This document shows positions 30,163-38,566 of a stretch of DNA of 38,566 nt, in pieces. Source of the DNA: Alphaproteobacteria bacterium. GTDB taxonomy: Bacteria; Pseudomonadota; Alphaproteobacteria; Micavibrionales; CSBR16-224. Location: assembly GCA_021775895.1 (NCBI GenBank), contig JAJFGX010000099.1, forward strand, positions 1 to 38,566, given 5' to 3'. Positions within the stretch are counted from its first letter, which is position 1; each line of letters opens with the position of its first letter. The notes beneath the pieces are model-generated. The model saw only the letters and a list, made by a program, of their open reading frames with translations, made no database searches and was not told where the DNA came from. The position numbers and the translations under genes are program-made.

Positions 30163-31785
30163 TTATTTTTTTGCGGATAGCTGCATTATACCTGAGGCAT
30201 AATTATCTAAAGTGCTAGAAATACAACCTTTCTCAATAATTATATCTAGCAAATGAAATTGACTATCATCAGCTATAGCTTCGTCCATAGCTGCTTGTAG
30301 CTCTGCTCTTGTTTTAACTAAATGACCTTTTCCACCAAGATCGTTGGCTAGTTTTGCAAAGCTCCATTTTCCTATTTCACAGTAATGCTCATCTGGTTGA
30401 AATGTTCGTAGCATTTCCCAACCATCATTATTGAATAATAAAATAATTGGTTTTAGGTTGTGACGACGACAATGACCTAACTCCCAGCCTGTCATTTGGA
30501 ATGCTCCATCACCGACAAGTATTAAAGGGCGAGTGCCACTTGAAAGCTCAATTCCCATCCCTGCTGGCACAGCAAAGCCCATGGTTACATAGTATGCAGA
30601 GGCGATTAGTTCGGCATCTTTTATATTCATTGCAGTAAATAGGCAGTCTCCAACATCAGATGTTATTGGCATTGTGCCATGTTTTACAAATAAGTCATTG
30701 ATTGCACAAGCTATATCATCGGGAGATACTTTCTCTTCATCTATAATTAATGGCTCTTGTTGTAAAAAGCGTCTTTCTATATCTGTCGTATGAATTGGCT
30801 CAGCTATAGATAATAGTTTATCAACTAATTCCGTTATTGGAATTTCAGGGTAGAGGTGGGAGCCAAATTTAACTTGTCCATCGGTTGCATGAATAGCTTT
30901 ACGCATGTCTATACGTTTGCTTGATATACCAAAATTTGTATCTGATAATATTACTCCTAAAAGTAATAAACCATCAGAATTCTCGACTAAATTTGTAACT
31001 TCATCTTGCCCTGCAAGTCCTAGATATGTTCCTAAAAACTGACAGTCTAGCTCAGCTAAAAGCCCGCTACCCATGAATGATGTCACTACAGGAACACCTA
31101 ATTTTTTTGCTAGTTCAGCAATTTTATCTTCTAATCCATAGCGTCTAGTTTCTACGCCAACCATCATTATTGGATTCTTGGCCTGTTTTAAGGTTCTAAT
31201 AATTTCCTCAGCACTTTCCTTTAAAGAGTCTGGCATAGCTGTTTTTATAGGTAGCATAGGCACGGGTTGTGATTCTTCTGAGACCATGTTTCTTGGGAAC
31301 TCTATATATACAGGGCGACTTTCCTCTAAGCAGATACGCAATATTTTAGCGATTTCCTCATGTGCTGTTCTAGGGTCGTTCAGTATAAGTTGAGCGACAG
31401 TCACTTCTTTATAGATTTCTAGTTGAGAATCTAATGTTTTAGTTTGATGATGTAGTAAATAACCTGATTTATTTTCTTCTGTACCAGGAGCTCCAGAAAT
31501 AACAACCACGGGAGATTTCTCAGAGTATGCGCAAGCAACAGCATTAACCATGTTTAATGCTCCAGCACCATATGTGACGACAGCAACGCCAAGCCCTGAA
31601 TTATATCTGGCCGACGCATCAGCAGCAAAACCAATAGCAGGTTCATGGCTGAAAGTATAGAATGGTAAAATGTTACTTTCTTCCATCACTTTAAAGAATG
31701 GCAGGATAAAATCCCCAGGGAGAGCAAAGATCTCTTTTGCTCCATATAGTTTTAAGCCATGCAATAGTGTTTCTGCTAGTTTCAT
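30163..31785 (-). CDS. Thiamine diphosphate-dependent 2-keto-acid decarboxylase (indolepyruvate/phenylpyruvate type), 540 aa
   Basis: The enzyme decarboxylates an aromatic or branched 2-keto acid to an aldehyde. The N-terminal domain has the cofactor-activating glutamate E48 in FSHEPAIGFAADA and the twin histidines H112-H113 in YLLHHQTKTLDSQL that mark true keto-acid decarboxylases rather than acetolactate synthases. The ThDP motif GDGAFQMTGWELGHCRR ends in FNNDGWE. Length is typical. The sequence resembles the phenylpyruvate/indolepyruvate branch (Azospirillum IpdC-like), but the substrate is not decided by these motifs. AAGGAG precedes the ATG, with a perfect 13-bp hairpin directly upstream. 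Confidence 0.88.
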   Translation of the reverse strand: MKLAETLLHGLKLYGAKEIFALPGDFILPFFKVMEESNILPFYTFSHEPAIGFAADASARYNSGLGVAVVTYGAGALNMVNAVACAYSEKSPVVVISGAPGTEENKSGYLLHHQTKTLDSQLEIYKEVTVAQLILNDPRTAHEEIAKILRICLEESRPVYIEFPRNMVSEESQPVPMLPIKTAMPDSLKESAEEIIRTLKQAKNPIMMVGVETRRYGLEDKIAELAKKLGVPVVTSFMGSGLLAELDCQFLGTYLGLAGQDEVTNLVENSDGLLLLGVILSDTNFGISSKRIDMRKAIHATDGQVKFGSHLYPEIPITELVDKLLSIAEPIHTTDIERRFLQQEPLIIDEEKVSPDDIACAINDLFVKHGTMPITSDVGDCLFTAMNIKDAELIASAYYVTMGFAVPAGMGIELSSGTRPLILVGDGAFQMTGWELGHCRRHNLKPIILLFNNDGWEMLRTFQPDEHYCEIGKWSFAKLANDLGGKGHLVKTRAELQAAMDEAIADDSQFHLLDIIIEKGCISSTLDNYASGIMQLSAKK

Positions 31786-31804
31786 ATTAATATACTCCTT
31801 TATA

Positions 31805-31834
31805 GTAGTTTGTAATAAAAATATTACAAACTAC
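31805..31834 (-). promoter_or_regulatory. Perfect 13-bp inverted repeat in the leader of the decarboxylase gene
   Basis: GTAGTTTGTAATA and TATTACAAACTAC are separated by AAAA. On the minus strand the stem ends 5 bases before the AAGGAG of the decarboxylase gene. No T run follows in that direction. It could be a DNA operator or an RNA hairpin acting on ribosome access. Confidence 0.6.
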
Positions 31835-31850
31835 GTTCAAACGCCACTTA

Positions 31851-31885
31851 AGGCTTCGGGCAAAGCCCGCTTCGCAGTCGCTCGT
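31851..31885. repeat. GC-rich palindromic element
   Basis: In an AT-rich gap the stretch from AGGCTTCGGG to CAGTCGCTCG is strikingly GC-rich and contains the palindrome CGGGC-AAA-GCCCG (31857-31869) flanked by GCTTCG-like repeats. It resembles small dispersed intergenic palindromes. No second copy is in this window. Confidence 0.4.
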
Positions 31886-31951
31886 TATACTATGAAGTTA
31901 TTAATATTCCATCTATAGCTATATATCCTTGATTTCGGTCAATATAGGGCT

Positions 31952-32446
31952 TTATAAGAGTGGATTTAATTGCTCTTTTGCAGCCGTCAGCAAAGCTTTT
32001 TTATTCTCGACGACTTTTACACCGTATTTAGTGGCAACAATATCTATGTTACCTTTACGCCAGAACCCATCAGGGCAACAAACTATAAGCTTTTCTGGGT
32101 TTGCTTTGGCATGAATACCAAACTCCAACATACTAATAGGAGATTTTGTATCAGGCTGTAGATACATTAATATTATAGTTGCATCTTCTAGGGCTTGTAA
32201 TTCCCATTCAACCTGTTCTCTAAAATATGGGTTGTCTATGCTTTGCTCTACAGACATTGAGCCAGATTGACTCCAGTTTTCACGACGTGGATTTAAAATT
32301 AGCACATCATAGCCTGCCATTTCTTCTACAAATGCATCTTGCCATTTTTCTGCTTTGCCCATTTCAATAGATCCTGCTAGAAATATAGATGGACGGCTTT
32401 CTGATAAATGGTCTTGGTAGGAATTTGGCGCTTGAATATGTACCAT
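31952..32446 (-). CDS. Nucleoside 2-deoxyribosyltransferase-like protein, 164 aa
   Basis: The fold signature is SIFLAGSIEMGKAEKWQDAF near the N-terminus, followed by LNPRRENWSQS, the YFREQVEWELQALEDATIIL helix-strand and SPISMLEFGIHAKA, whose glutamate matches the catalytic residue of the family. Members swap bases between deoxynucleosides or hydrolyse nucleotides. Here the substrate is unknown. A single base separates it from the upstream CigR-like gene, so the two are co-transcribed. No signal peptide is present. Confidence 0.8.
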   Translation of the reverse strand: MVHIQAPNSYQDHLSESRPSIFLAGSIEMGKAEKWQDAFVEEMAGYDVLILNPRRENWSQSGSMSVEQSIDNPYFREQVEWELQALEDATIILMYLQPDTKSPISMLEFGIHAKANPEKLIVCCPDGFWRKGNIDIVATKYGVKVVENKKALLTAAKEQLNPLL

Positions 32447-32447
32447 T

Positions 32448-32999
32448 TTATTGTCCTTTTATAACGTCATAAATTATATCTAGTACAACTTCTGTTGCTT
32501 CATCAATCAGTACTATATCTTTGCCAGATATAATACGTTTTATGCCTTTACTCAATGGTGGAAGTTTATGGTTTAAGCCATAGGGAATATTGCGTTTTTC
32601 TAATCCAGCTGGTAGCTTGCCATGTTTTTCTATGTGTTTTTGTAAACCTGGTGGTAAGTGTTTTTTCTTTGCAAGACCTGGAGGAGTTTTTTTATGTTTA
32701 TTTTTTGCTTTGTGTTTTTTGTGCTTCTTATGCTTACGACTATGCGTACGTTTTTCATAGTCATCTCTGTCTTCATCATATTTTTTACTTATTGAGTTTG
32801 CTTTGTTGTAATATTTCTTAATGATATCTTTTTCAGATTCTGAAAAAACGTGATTAATAACACTCTGTACTATGACATCAGTTTTATTTGTTTGTTTATC
32901 CTTATATGCATGAGCATCTTGTATATGGGTAAAAAATAAAACATTAAAAATTGATAATATAAAGATATAATATATATATGTATTTCTTGTTAATTTCAT
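32448..32999 (-). CDS. Exported CigR-like protein with PPGL repeats, 183 aa
   Basis: A signal peptide (IFILSIFNVLFFTHIQDAHA) is followed by a very basic His/Lys-rich stretch (KHKKHKKHKAKNKHKK) and then repeats of the form P-P/A-G-L-x-K: TPPGLAKKKH, LPPGLQKHIEKHG, KLPAGLEKRN and IPYGL. A C-terminal block (KDIVLIDEATEVVLDIIYDV) closes the protein. This layout matches the CigR/RcnB-like periplasmic proteins, including a Salmonella anti-virulence factor. The molecular role is not clear, and the His/Lys stretch might bind metal. It starts 20 bases after valS. Confidence 0.75.
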   Translation of the reverse strand: MKLTRNTYIYYIFILSIFNVLFFTHIQDAHAYKDKQTNKTDVIVQSVINHVFSESEKDIIKKYYNKANSISKKYDEDRDDYEKRTHSRKHKKHKKHKAKNKHKKTPPGLAKKKHLPPGLQKHIEKHGKLPAGLEKRNIPYGLNHKLPPLSKGIKRIISGKDIVLIDEATEVVLDIIYDVIKGQ

Positions 33000-33019
33000 A
33001 TCAGTACTCCTGTTGCTAT

Positions 33020-35680
33020 CTATGTTGCATCAAGTTGTTTTAGTGCTTGATTAAGCTTGCTTATAGCTATTTCGGCATCTTCTTTACGTTTCTTTTGTTC
33101 TGTTATTACTTCTGCTGGAGCTTTAGCAATAAAATTCTCATTTGATAGCTTTTTATCTACTTTATCAATGTCTTTTGATATTTTATTAATTTCTTTCTCA
33201 AGCCTTTGCCTCTCTTCTCCGATATCAATAATATCTGCGATAGGGAGAATAATTGTAGCCTCATCAATTATTGTTTGGATTGAACCTTTTGGCGCTTCAC
33301 CCGTGAACTCTTCTATCGTTTCTAGTCTTGCTAGACGCTTAATTATTTCTTCATTGTTATTTATACGGTCTTTAGTTACGCTTGAGGCATCACGAAGTTT
33401 CATATGAATAAAAGCAGCAGGTGGAACATGCATATCTGCACGTACACTTCGAACAGTAGTAATAAAACGAATAACCCAGTTCATTTCATCAGTTTTATTT
33501 TGGTCTATAGCGCTTTCTTCAAACTGAGGCCATGATTGTGTCATTAACCATTCATCTTTAGTTGTTTCTGCTGGATTTTTATCATGTAAATGAGCATGAA
33601 GTTCCTCAGAAATAAATGGCATTATAGGATTAAGCATTAGAATGATTTGATTGAATGTGTAGGCTGCGGTCGCTCTAGTTTCTGCCTTTGCACTCTCATC
33701 TTCACCACTTAACAAAGGTTTTGTGATTTCAATGTACCAGTCACAAAAAGTACCCCATGCAAATTGGTATAGTAAATTAGCCGCGTCATTAAACTTAAAA
33801 CTATCTAGAGCAGTCGCACATTTCTTACTTAACACGGCAAGCTCGCTAATAATCCAGCGATTAACAGTATGGGTTGTTGTTGATGGATTAAACTCTGGAA
33901 TAGGTTTACATTCATTCATTTCGCAATACCTAGCAACATTCCAAAGTTTTGTTGCAAAATTGCGGTAGCCTTCGATACGATCTTTAGATAGTTTTATATC
34001 TCGACCTTGGGTTGCTAACGCAGCTAGTGTAAAACGTAGAGCATCAGTGCCGTATTCATCAATGATATCAAGAGGGTCTACAATATTACCTTTAGTTTTA
34101 GACATCTTTTGTCCATGTTCATCTCGAATAAGGCCATGTATATAAACTTTTTTAAATGGAACATCGTCCATGAAATGAATTCCCATCATCATCATTCTGG
34201 CAACCCAAAAGAATATAATGTCAAAGCCTGTAATTAATGTATCAGAAGGGTAGTAGCGTTGTAATTCTTTGGTGTCATCTGGCCAACCAAGCGTAGAAAA
34301 TGGCCATAAAGCAGATGAAAACCATGTATCTAGCACATCTTCATCTTGAGTTAGTTTTATATTTTCGCCAGCTTCGGCTTGAGCTTCTTCTTTGGTTTCA
34401 GCAACGTAAACTCCGCCATTTTCATCGTACCATGCAGGAATTCTATGTCCCCACCATAATTGACGAGAAATACACCACGGTTGAATATTTCTCATCCACT
34501 CAAAATAAGTATTTTCCCAGTTTTTAGGCACAAATTCAGTCTTGCCAGTTTCCACAGCTTCAATAGCAGGCTTTGCCAGAGTTTCTGCATCACAGTACCA
34601 TTGATCGGTAAGCCATGGTTCAAGTACAACAGATTTACTTTTTTCATCATAGGGAACAGCATGCGTAATATTTTCAATTTTACTTAGCAGTCCAAGTTCT
34701 TCAAACTCGGCAACAACTTTTTTACGAGCCTTGAAACGATCTAAGCCTTGATACTCTTCTGGAGCATTTTCATTTATTTGTGCATTAGCATCAAGAATAT
34801 TTATAACTTCAAGATTGTTACGTTTACCAACTTCAAAATCATTAAAATCATGGGCAGGTGTAATCTTTACAGCCCCTGTACCTTGTTCAGGGTCAGCATA
34901 TTCATCAGCAACGATTGGAATTTCTCGCCCAACAATCGGAAGTTTAACCATTTTACCAATAAGGTCTTTATAACGGTCGTCATCAGGGTGTACAGCAATG
35001 CCAGTATCACCAAGCATGGTTTCTGGTCTTGTTGTACCAACTTCAACAAATTTTGTAGGGTCTTCAACTAATGGGTACTTAAAATACCACATATTCCCTT
35101 GTTTTTCGATAGATGTAACTTCTAAATCAGAAACTGAAGTGTGTAGAATAGGGTGCCAATTTACAAGTCGTTTATCTTTATATATTAAGCCTTCTTTATA
35201 AAGCTGAATAAAAACCTTAGAAACAGCCTTAGACATTCCATCGTCCATTGTAAAGCGTTCACGCTTCCAATCTGGTGTTCCACCTAGGTGACGAAGTTGT
35301 GTCGTAATCGTACTTCCATACTGTTCTTTCCATTGCCACACACGATCTAAAAATTTTTCACGCCCTAAATCATGTCTGCTAGTGCCTTCAGTATTTAACT
35401 GTTTTTCAACCATCATTTGCGTAGCTATTCCAGCGTGGTCAGTTCCAGGTTGCCAAAGAACATCATCTCCACACATACGGCGATATCTGGTTATAATATC
35501 TTGAAGAGTAATTGTAAGAGCATGACCAACATGTAAAGAGCCTGTAACATTTGGTGGAGGCATCGGGATTGTGTATGCTGTTTTACTGCTTTCTATATCA
35601 CAAGCAAATACACCACTATCTTCCCAACGTTTGTAATGTTTAGATTCTACGGCTTTTGGGTCAAATGTTTTATCCAGCAT
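33020..35680 (-). CDS. valS: Valyl-tRNA synthetase, 886 aa
   Basis: This class I synthetase charges tRNA-Val. The HIGH motif is HVGH (50-53) in PPPNVTGSLHVGHAL and the KMSKS motif reads KMSKTKGN. The editing domain shows VGTTRPETMLGDTGIAVHP, and further hallmarks are WCISRQLWWGHRIPAW and DVLDTWFSSALWPF. The C-terminal coiled-coil (RQRLEKEINKISKDIDKV onward) is typical of ValRS. It is 24 bases after infC and probably read with thrS and infC. Confidence 0.97.
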   Translation of the reverse strand: MLDKTFDPKAVESKHYKRWEDSGVFACDIESSKTAYTIPMPPPNVTGSLHVGHALTITLQDIITRYRRMCGDDVLWQPGTDHAGIATQMMVEKQLNTEGTSRHDLGREKFLDRVWQWKEQYGSTITTQLRHLGGTPDWKRERFTMDDGMSKAVSKVFIQLYKEGLIYKDKRLVNWHPILHTSVSDLEVTSIEKQGNMWYFKYPLVEDPTKFVEVGTTRPETMLGDTGIAVHPDDDRYKDLIGKMVKLPIVGREIPIVADEYADPEQGTGAVKITPAHDFNDFEVGKRNNLEVINILDANAQINENAPEEYQGLDRFKARKKVVAEFEELGLLSKIENITHAVPYDEKSKSVVLEPWLTDQWYCDAETLAKPAIEAVETGKTEFVPKNWENTYFEWMRNIQPWCISRQLWWGHRIPAWYDENGGVYVAETKEEAQAEAGENIKLTQDEDVLDTWFSSALWPFSTLGWPDDTKELQRYYPSDTLITGFDIIFFWVARMMMMGIHFMDDVPFKKVYIHGLIRDEHGQKMSKTKGNIVDPLDIIDEYGTDALRFTLAALATQGRDIKLSKDRIEGYRNFATKLWNVARYCEMNECKPIPEFNPSTTTHTVNRWIISELAVLSKKCATALDSFKFNDAANLLYQFAWGTFCDWYIEITKPLLSGEDESAKAETRATAAYTFNQIILMLNPIMPFISEELHAHLHDKNPAETTKDEWLMTQSWPQFEESAIDQNKTDEMNWVIRFITTVRSVRADMHVPPAAFIHMKLRDASSVTKDRINNNEEIIKRLARLETIEEFTGEAPKGSIQTIIDEATIILPIADIIDIGEERQRLEKEINKISKDIDKVDKKLSNENFIAKAPAEVITEQKKRKEDAEIAISKLNQALKQLDAT

Positions 35681-35704
35681 TTTTATTACCTTAAATTTAA
35701 TAAA

Positions 35705-36241
35705 TTAAACTGTTGCTTCAGGGCCAACTATCATAATCATTTGGCGACCTTCCATTTTGGCATCTGTTTCAATTTTAATTATATCAGCAAGCTCTTCTTT
35801 TAAGCGGTTGAATATTTTCATTCCAACGTCAATATGAGCCATTTCACGCCCTCTAAAACGCATAGTAAATTTTACTTTATCACCTTTTTCTAAGAATTTA
35901 TGAGCATTTCTTAGTTTTACTTGGTAATCATGCTCTTCAATTGTTGGACGCATTTTAAGTTCTTTTAAATGTACAATTTTTTGTTTTTTGCGAGCTAAAT
36001 TTGCCTTTTTTTGTTGATCATACCTATGTTTACCGTAGTCTATGATTTTACAAACTGGTGGCTCTGCATTTGGAGAAACCTCAAGTAAGTCAAGTCCTGC
36101 ACTAGAAGCTCTAGATAGAGCATCTTCTATAGACAATACACCAAGCATCTCTCCTTCTTCATCAATTAATCTAACTTGGTTGTTTGTAATGTCTTTATTT
36201 ATTCGAGGACCTTGTGGGCCTCTTTTAGGTGGGTGTGCTAT
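35705..36241 (-). CDS. infC: Translation initiation factor IF-3 with an ATA start codon, 178 aa
   Basis: IF-3 checks the start codon on the 30S subunit. The N-domain begins RINKDITNKQVRLID and continues EDALSRASSAGLDLLEVSP. The linker is lysine-rich and the C-domain shows KMRPTIEEHDYQVKLRNA, KVKFTMRFRGREMAH and the closing MIMIVGPE. No ATG, GTG or TTG exists between the in-frame TAA at 36256-36254 and the ATG at 36148, which would remove 31 residues of the N-domain. ATA at 36241-36239 follows AAGGAG with 8-base spacing and gives a normal N-terminus. A non-canonical start is typical of infC and lets IF-3 repress its own translation. Confidence 0.93.
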   Translation of the reverse strand: MAHPPKRGPQGPRINKDITNNQVRLIDEEGEMLGVLSIEDALSRASSAGLDLLEVSPNAEPPVCKIIDYGKHRYDQQKKANLARKKQKIVHLKELKMRPTIEEHDYQVKLRNAHKFLEKGDKVKFTMRFRGREMAHIDVGMKIFNRLKEELADIIKIETDAKMEGRQMIMIVGPEATV

Positions 36242-36335
36242 GGTGTTTTCTCCTTATTTTATTAAAACTAATCATCAACTATTGCAAGATGAACGAATCA
36301 TCATGCATTAGATATATCACAGATTACGCATATCA

Positions 36336-38333
36336 TTATGTTTTTTCAAGAGGCGAGCGTGTTTCATTGTGCAGAAACTCTATAGTTTCATCAAAACTTA
36401 AGAATTTTTGCTCTTTTTGCCCTAATGTACGTATAGCTGTTTTACGTTCATCTTTCTCTCTAGCACCAACAACTATTATATGTTGCACTTTCGCAAGGCT
36501 ATGCTCTCGAATTTTTCTGTTAATTTTCTCATTACGCAAGTCGAGTTCAACACGCATTCCTTTGGATTTTAGAGTGTCATAAACTTCCTCTGCATAATCA
36601 TCAGTCTCGCCAGTAATTGTGGTGACAACTGCTTGGACAGGAGCTAACCATAAAGGGAATTTTCCAGCATAATTCTCAATTAAAATGCCTATGAAACGTT
36701 CCATAGAGCCTAAAATAGCTCTATGTAGCATAACAGGGCGATGTTTTTGTCCATCTTCACCAATATAATTGGCATCTAATCTTTCTGGCAGGACAAAGTC
36801 TAGTTGTAAAGTTCCGCACTGCCAGTCACGACCAATTGCATCTTTGAGAACAAATTCAATTTTTGGGCCATAAAATGCACCTTCACCAGGGTTTATACTA
36901 AAAGTTAACCCTGCTTTTTCCAGAGCTTGACCAAGTGCATCTTCAGCTTTGTTCCATGTTTCATCTTCACCCGCTCTCACATCAGGACGAGTAGATAGTT
37001 TTACTGCAACGTCTTCAAATCCGAGATCTTTATAGACAGATAAAAGTAAATGACAAAAGCTTAAGGTTTCTTCTAGGATTTGATCCTCACGAACAAATAT
37101 ATGAGCATCATCTTGGGTCATTTGTCTAACACGCATAATGCCGTGCAATGCACCGTGAGGTTCATTGCGGTGACAGCAACCAAATTCAGCCATGCGTATA
37201 GGTAAGTCACGATAGCTTTTAATTCCTTGCTTGAATATTTGCACATGTGCAGGACAGTTCATTGGTTTAATTGCCATGTAGTTTTTAGGCTCTTCATTAA
37301 AAATAGAGCCATCATCTTCAATATTTGGCACAACATCAGGTACAACAAACATGTTCTCACGAAATTTTGACCAGTGACCTGATTGTTCCCAGAATTTACT
37401 ATCTAACAGCTGAGGAGTTTTAACCTCTTGATATCCAGCATCTTGCAGACGACAACGAATATATTTCTCTAATTCTAGCCAAATTGTATAGCCTTTATCA
37501 TGCCAAAATACGCTACCTTGAGCCTCTTCTTGCAAGTGGAACAAATCCATCTCACGACCAAGTTTACGGTGGTCACGTTTTTCTGCTTCATCTAGCATGG
37601 TTAGGTAGGCTTTAAGCTCTTTATCATTTCGCCATGCAGTGCCATAAATCCTATGAAGCATTGCATTTTTACTGTCGCCACGCCAATAAGCTCCCGCAAC
37701 TTTCATAAGTTTAAAGGCAGTGCCAATATGTTTGGTTGAGGGTAGGTGAGGGCCACGACAAAGGTCATACCAATCACCTTGTTTATATACAGTAACATCT
37801 TCATTTGCAGGCAAGTCATAGATTATTTCAGCTTTGTATTTTTCACCTTTATCGCTGAAGTGCTTTATGGCTGTTTCTCTATCCCAAACTTCACGAATGA
37901 ACGGTTCGTTTCGCTCAATTATTTGACGCATTTTTTTTTCTATAGCAGTTAAATCCTCTGTGGAGAATGGAATTTCACGAGCAAAGTCATAGTAAAAACC
38001 ATTTTCAATAGATGGGCCTATAGTGACTTGAGCATCAGGAAACAGTTCTTGTACAGCCTCCGCCATCACATGAGCGGTATCATGACGTATCAATTCAAGA
38101 GCTTCATCAGAATCTCGTGTGATAATATTAACGCTAGCATTTTCTGTAATTTTAGCCGATAGATCAATTAAACTATCATTTTTAATTATAGCAAGTGCTG
38201 CTTTAGCAAGGCTGGAGCTTATAGTTTTGGCTATTTCCAAGCCAGTTGTGCTATTACTAAATTCCATTTTTTTGCCATCAGGCAGAGTAATTACAATCAT
38301 TTTTTGTGTCTGTTTTTCCAATTGAGAGGACAT
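36336..38333 (-). CDS. thrS: Threonyl-tRNA synthetase, 665 aa
   Basis: This class II synthetase charges tRNA-Thr. An N-terminal TGS domain ([20 protein letters not shown]) is followed by the editing domain with [12 protein letters not shown] and [15 protein letters not shown], then the catalytic core with the zinc ligands in [17 protein letters not shown] and [11 protein letters not shown]. The anticodon domain starts near [12 protein letters not shown]. The start is taken at ATG 38333. An internal ATG 11 codons later opens directly at the TGS domain and is possible. thrS-infC adjacency is widely conserved. Confidence 0.96.
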   Translation of the reverse strand: MSSQLEKQTQKMIVITLPDGKKMEFSNSTTGLEIAKTISSSLAKAALAIIKNDSLIDLSAKITENASVNIITRDSDEALELIRHDTAHVMAEAVQELFPDAQVTIGPSIENGFYYDFAREIPFSTEDLTAIEKKMRQIIERNEPFIREVWDRETAIKHFSDKGEKYKAEIIYDLPANEDVTVYKQGDWYDLCRGPHLPSTKHIGTAFKLMKVAGAYWRGDSKNAMLHRIYGTAWRNDKELKAYLTMLDEAEKRDHRKLGREMDLFHLQEEAQGSVFWHDKGYTIWLELEKYIRCRLQDAGYQEVKTPQLLDSKFWEQSGHWSKFRENMFVVPDVVPNIEDDGSIFNEEPKNYMAIKPMNCPAHVQIFKQGIKSYRDLPIRMAEFGCCHRNEPHGALHGIMRVRQMTQDDAHIFVREDQILEETLSFCHLLLSVYKDLGFEDVAVKLSTRPDVRAGEDETWNKAEDALGQALEKAGLTFSINPGEGAFYGPKIEFVLKDAIGRDWQCGTLQLDFVLPERLDANYIGEDGQKHRPVMLHRAILGSMERFIGILIENYAGKFPLWLAPVQAVVTTITGETDDYAEEVYDTLKSKGMRVELDLRNEKINRKIREHSLAKVQHIIVVGAREKDERKTAIRTLGQKEQKFLSFDETIEFLHNETRSPLEKT

Positions 38334-38420
38334 TATTATCTATCCATTTTTAATTAATTTTAAACCTAGTTTTTATATTAGCACGGTATATTATTATTAT
38401 CATCTTAAATAATCATATTA

Positions 38421-38449
38421 TTGACATAATACCCCATATGTGTTAGAGT
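38421..38449 (+). promoter_or_regulatory. Candidate sigma70 promoter for the gene at the right edge
   Basis: TTGACA is followed after 17 bases by TAGAGT. The start would lie near 38456, 25 bases before the ATG. The thrS promoter should face the other way from the same gap, but I see no clear boxes for it. Confidence 0.5.
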
Positions 38450-38480
38450 TATTCTTTATATATAACGAAGAGTAATTTTA

Positions 38481-38566
38481 ATGGTCAAAGAGACAGTAAA
38501 TAATAAGGGTATTCCAAAGCCAGTGCTAATAGCACAAGAGGTTTTAGATGGCTTTAAGAATGATCC
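38481..38566 (+). CDS. Start of an unidentified gene (cut by the window end)
   Basis: ATG with GAAGAG upstream opens MVKETVNNKGIPKPVLIAQE and stays open to the last base (28 codons seen). It is divergent from thrS and has its own promoter. Too little is visible to name it. Confidence 0.6.
   Translation, partial: MVKETVNNKGIPKPVLIAQEVLDGFKND

Noticed and set aside
31805-31834. 13-bp repeat as terminator of the upstream operon
   Set aside because: It lies over 110 bases after the last stop, has no T run on the minus strand and sits directly before a ribosome site.
1-38566. CRISPR arrays, insertion sequences, toxin-antitoxin pairs, prophage
   Set aside because: No regularly spaced repeats, transposase or phage-like genes were seen on either strand.

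Overview
This is an AT-rich chromosomal segment of an alphaproteobacterium. Several gene blocks have the order usual in that class: rpmF-plsX-fabH-ihfA-merR, rplM-rpsI, hom-glpX-recJ, a DUF1467 gene just before proS, and sdhE close to recG. Small DUF1192 and DUF1467 genes, mainly known from Alphaproteobacteria, support this. The cell can make homoserine, fatty acids and phospholipids and has gluconeogenic enzymes, so it is not a strongly reduced endosymbiont, although the window does hold gene debris.

Layout. 1-2.75 kb: the 3' end of clpX with its terminator, a GGDEF diguanylate cyclase and a quinone oxidoreductase (both minus). 2.8-3.9 kb: a DUF1192 gene, then a decayed stretch with a 3' fragment of tatC, a frameshifted membrane ORF, and tRNA-Tyr. 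3.9-8.8 kb: an RlmB-type rRNA methyltransferase, sdhE (minus), two membrane protein genes and recG. 8.8-15.9 kb: an accessory-looking stretch with tRNA-Met, tRNA-Val, small ORFs, a beta-carbonic anhydrase, a tandem pair of unrecognised paralogues, DUF1467, a secreted protein, an archaeal/eukaryotic-type proS, an I78-like small protein and a pair of unrecognised genes. 15.9-29.4 kb: mostly housekeeping on the plus strand (fba, a winged-helix regulator, rpmF-plsX-fabH-ihfA-merR, tRNA-Pro, a SAM-hydroxide adenosyltransferase-like gene, rplM-rpsI, gamma-carbonic anhydrase, an OmpA-like lipoprotein, hom-glpX-recJ). 29.4-38.3 kb: a minus-strand block read as thrS-infC-valS-CigR-like-deoxyribosyltransferase, then a palindrome-rich gap, a 2-keto-acid decarboxylase and a LapG-like transglutaminase-fold protease. 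A divergent gene begins at the right edge.

The most interesting points are: (1) the tandem paralogues at 10.36-11.95 kb with conserved SHSFLRL and NCHS motifs, where the second copy has ATA at the position of the first copy's ATG and a strong internal ribosome site before a GTG; (2) a tatC fragment with a nonsense codon abutting the DUF1192 stop; (3) an infC that can only start at ATA; (4) a proS of the archaeal/eukaryotic class in the usual alphaproteobacterial proS neighbourhood; (5) a perfect 13-bp hairpin just before the ribosome site of the decarboxylase gene, with a GC-rich palindrome beside it. Sigma70-like promoters with TTGACA boxes are easy to find. TTG starts occur in recG, plsX and hom. 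No CRISPR array, insertion sequence, prophage or rRNA gene was seen.
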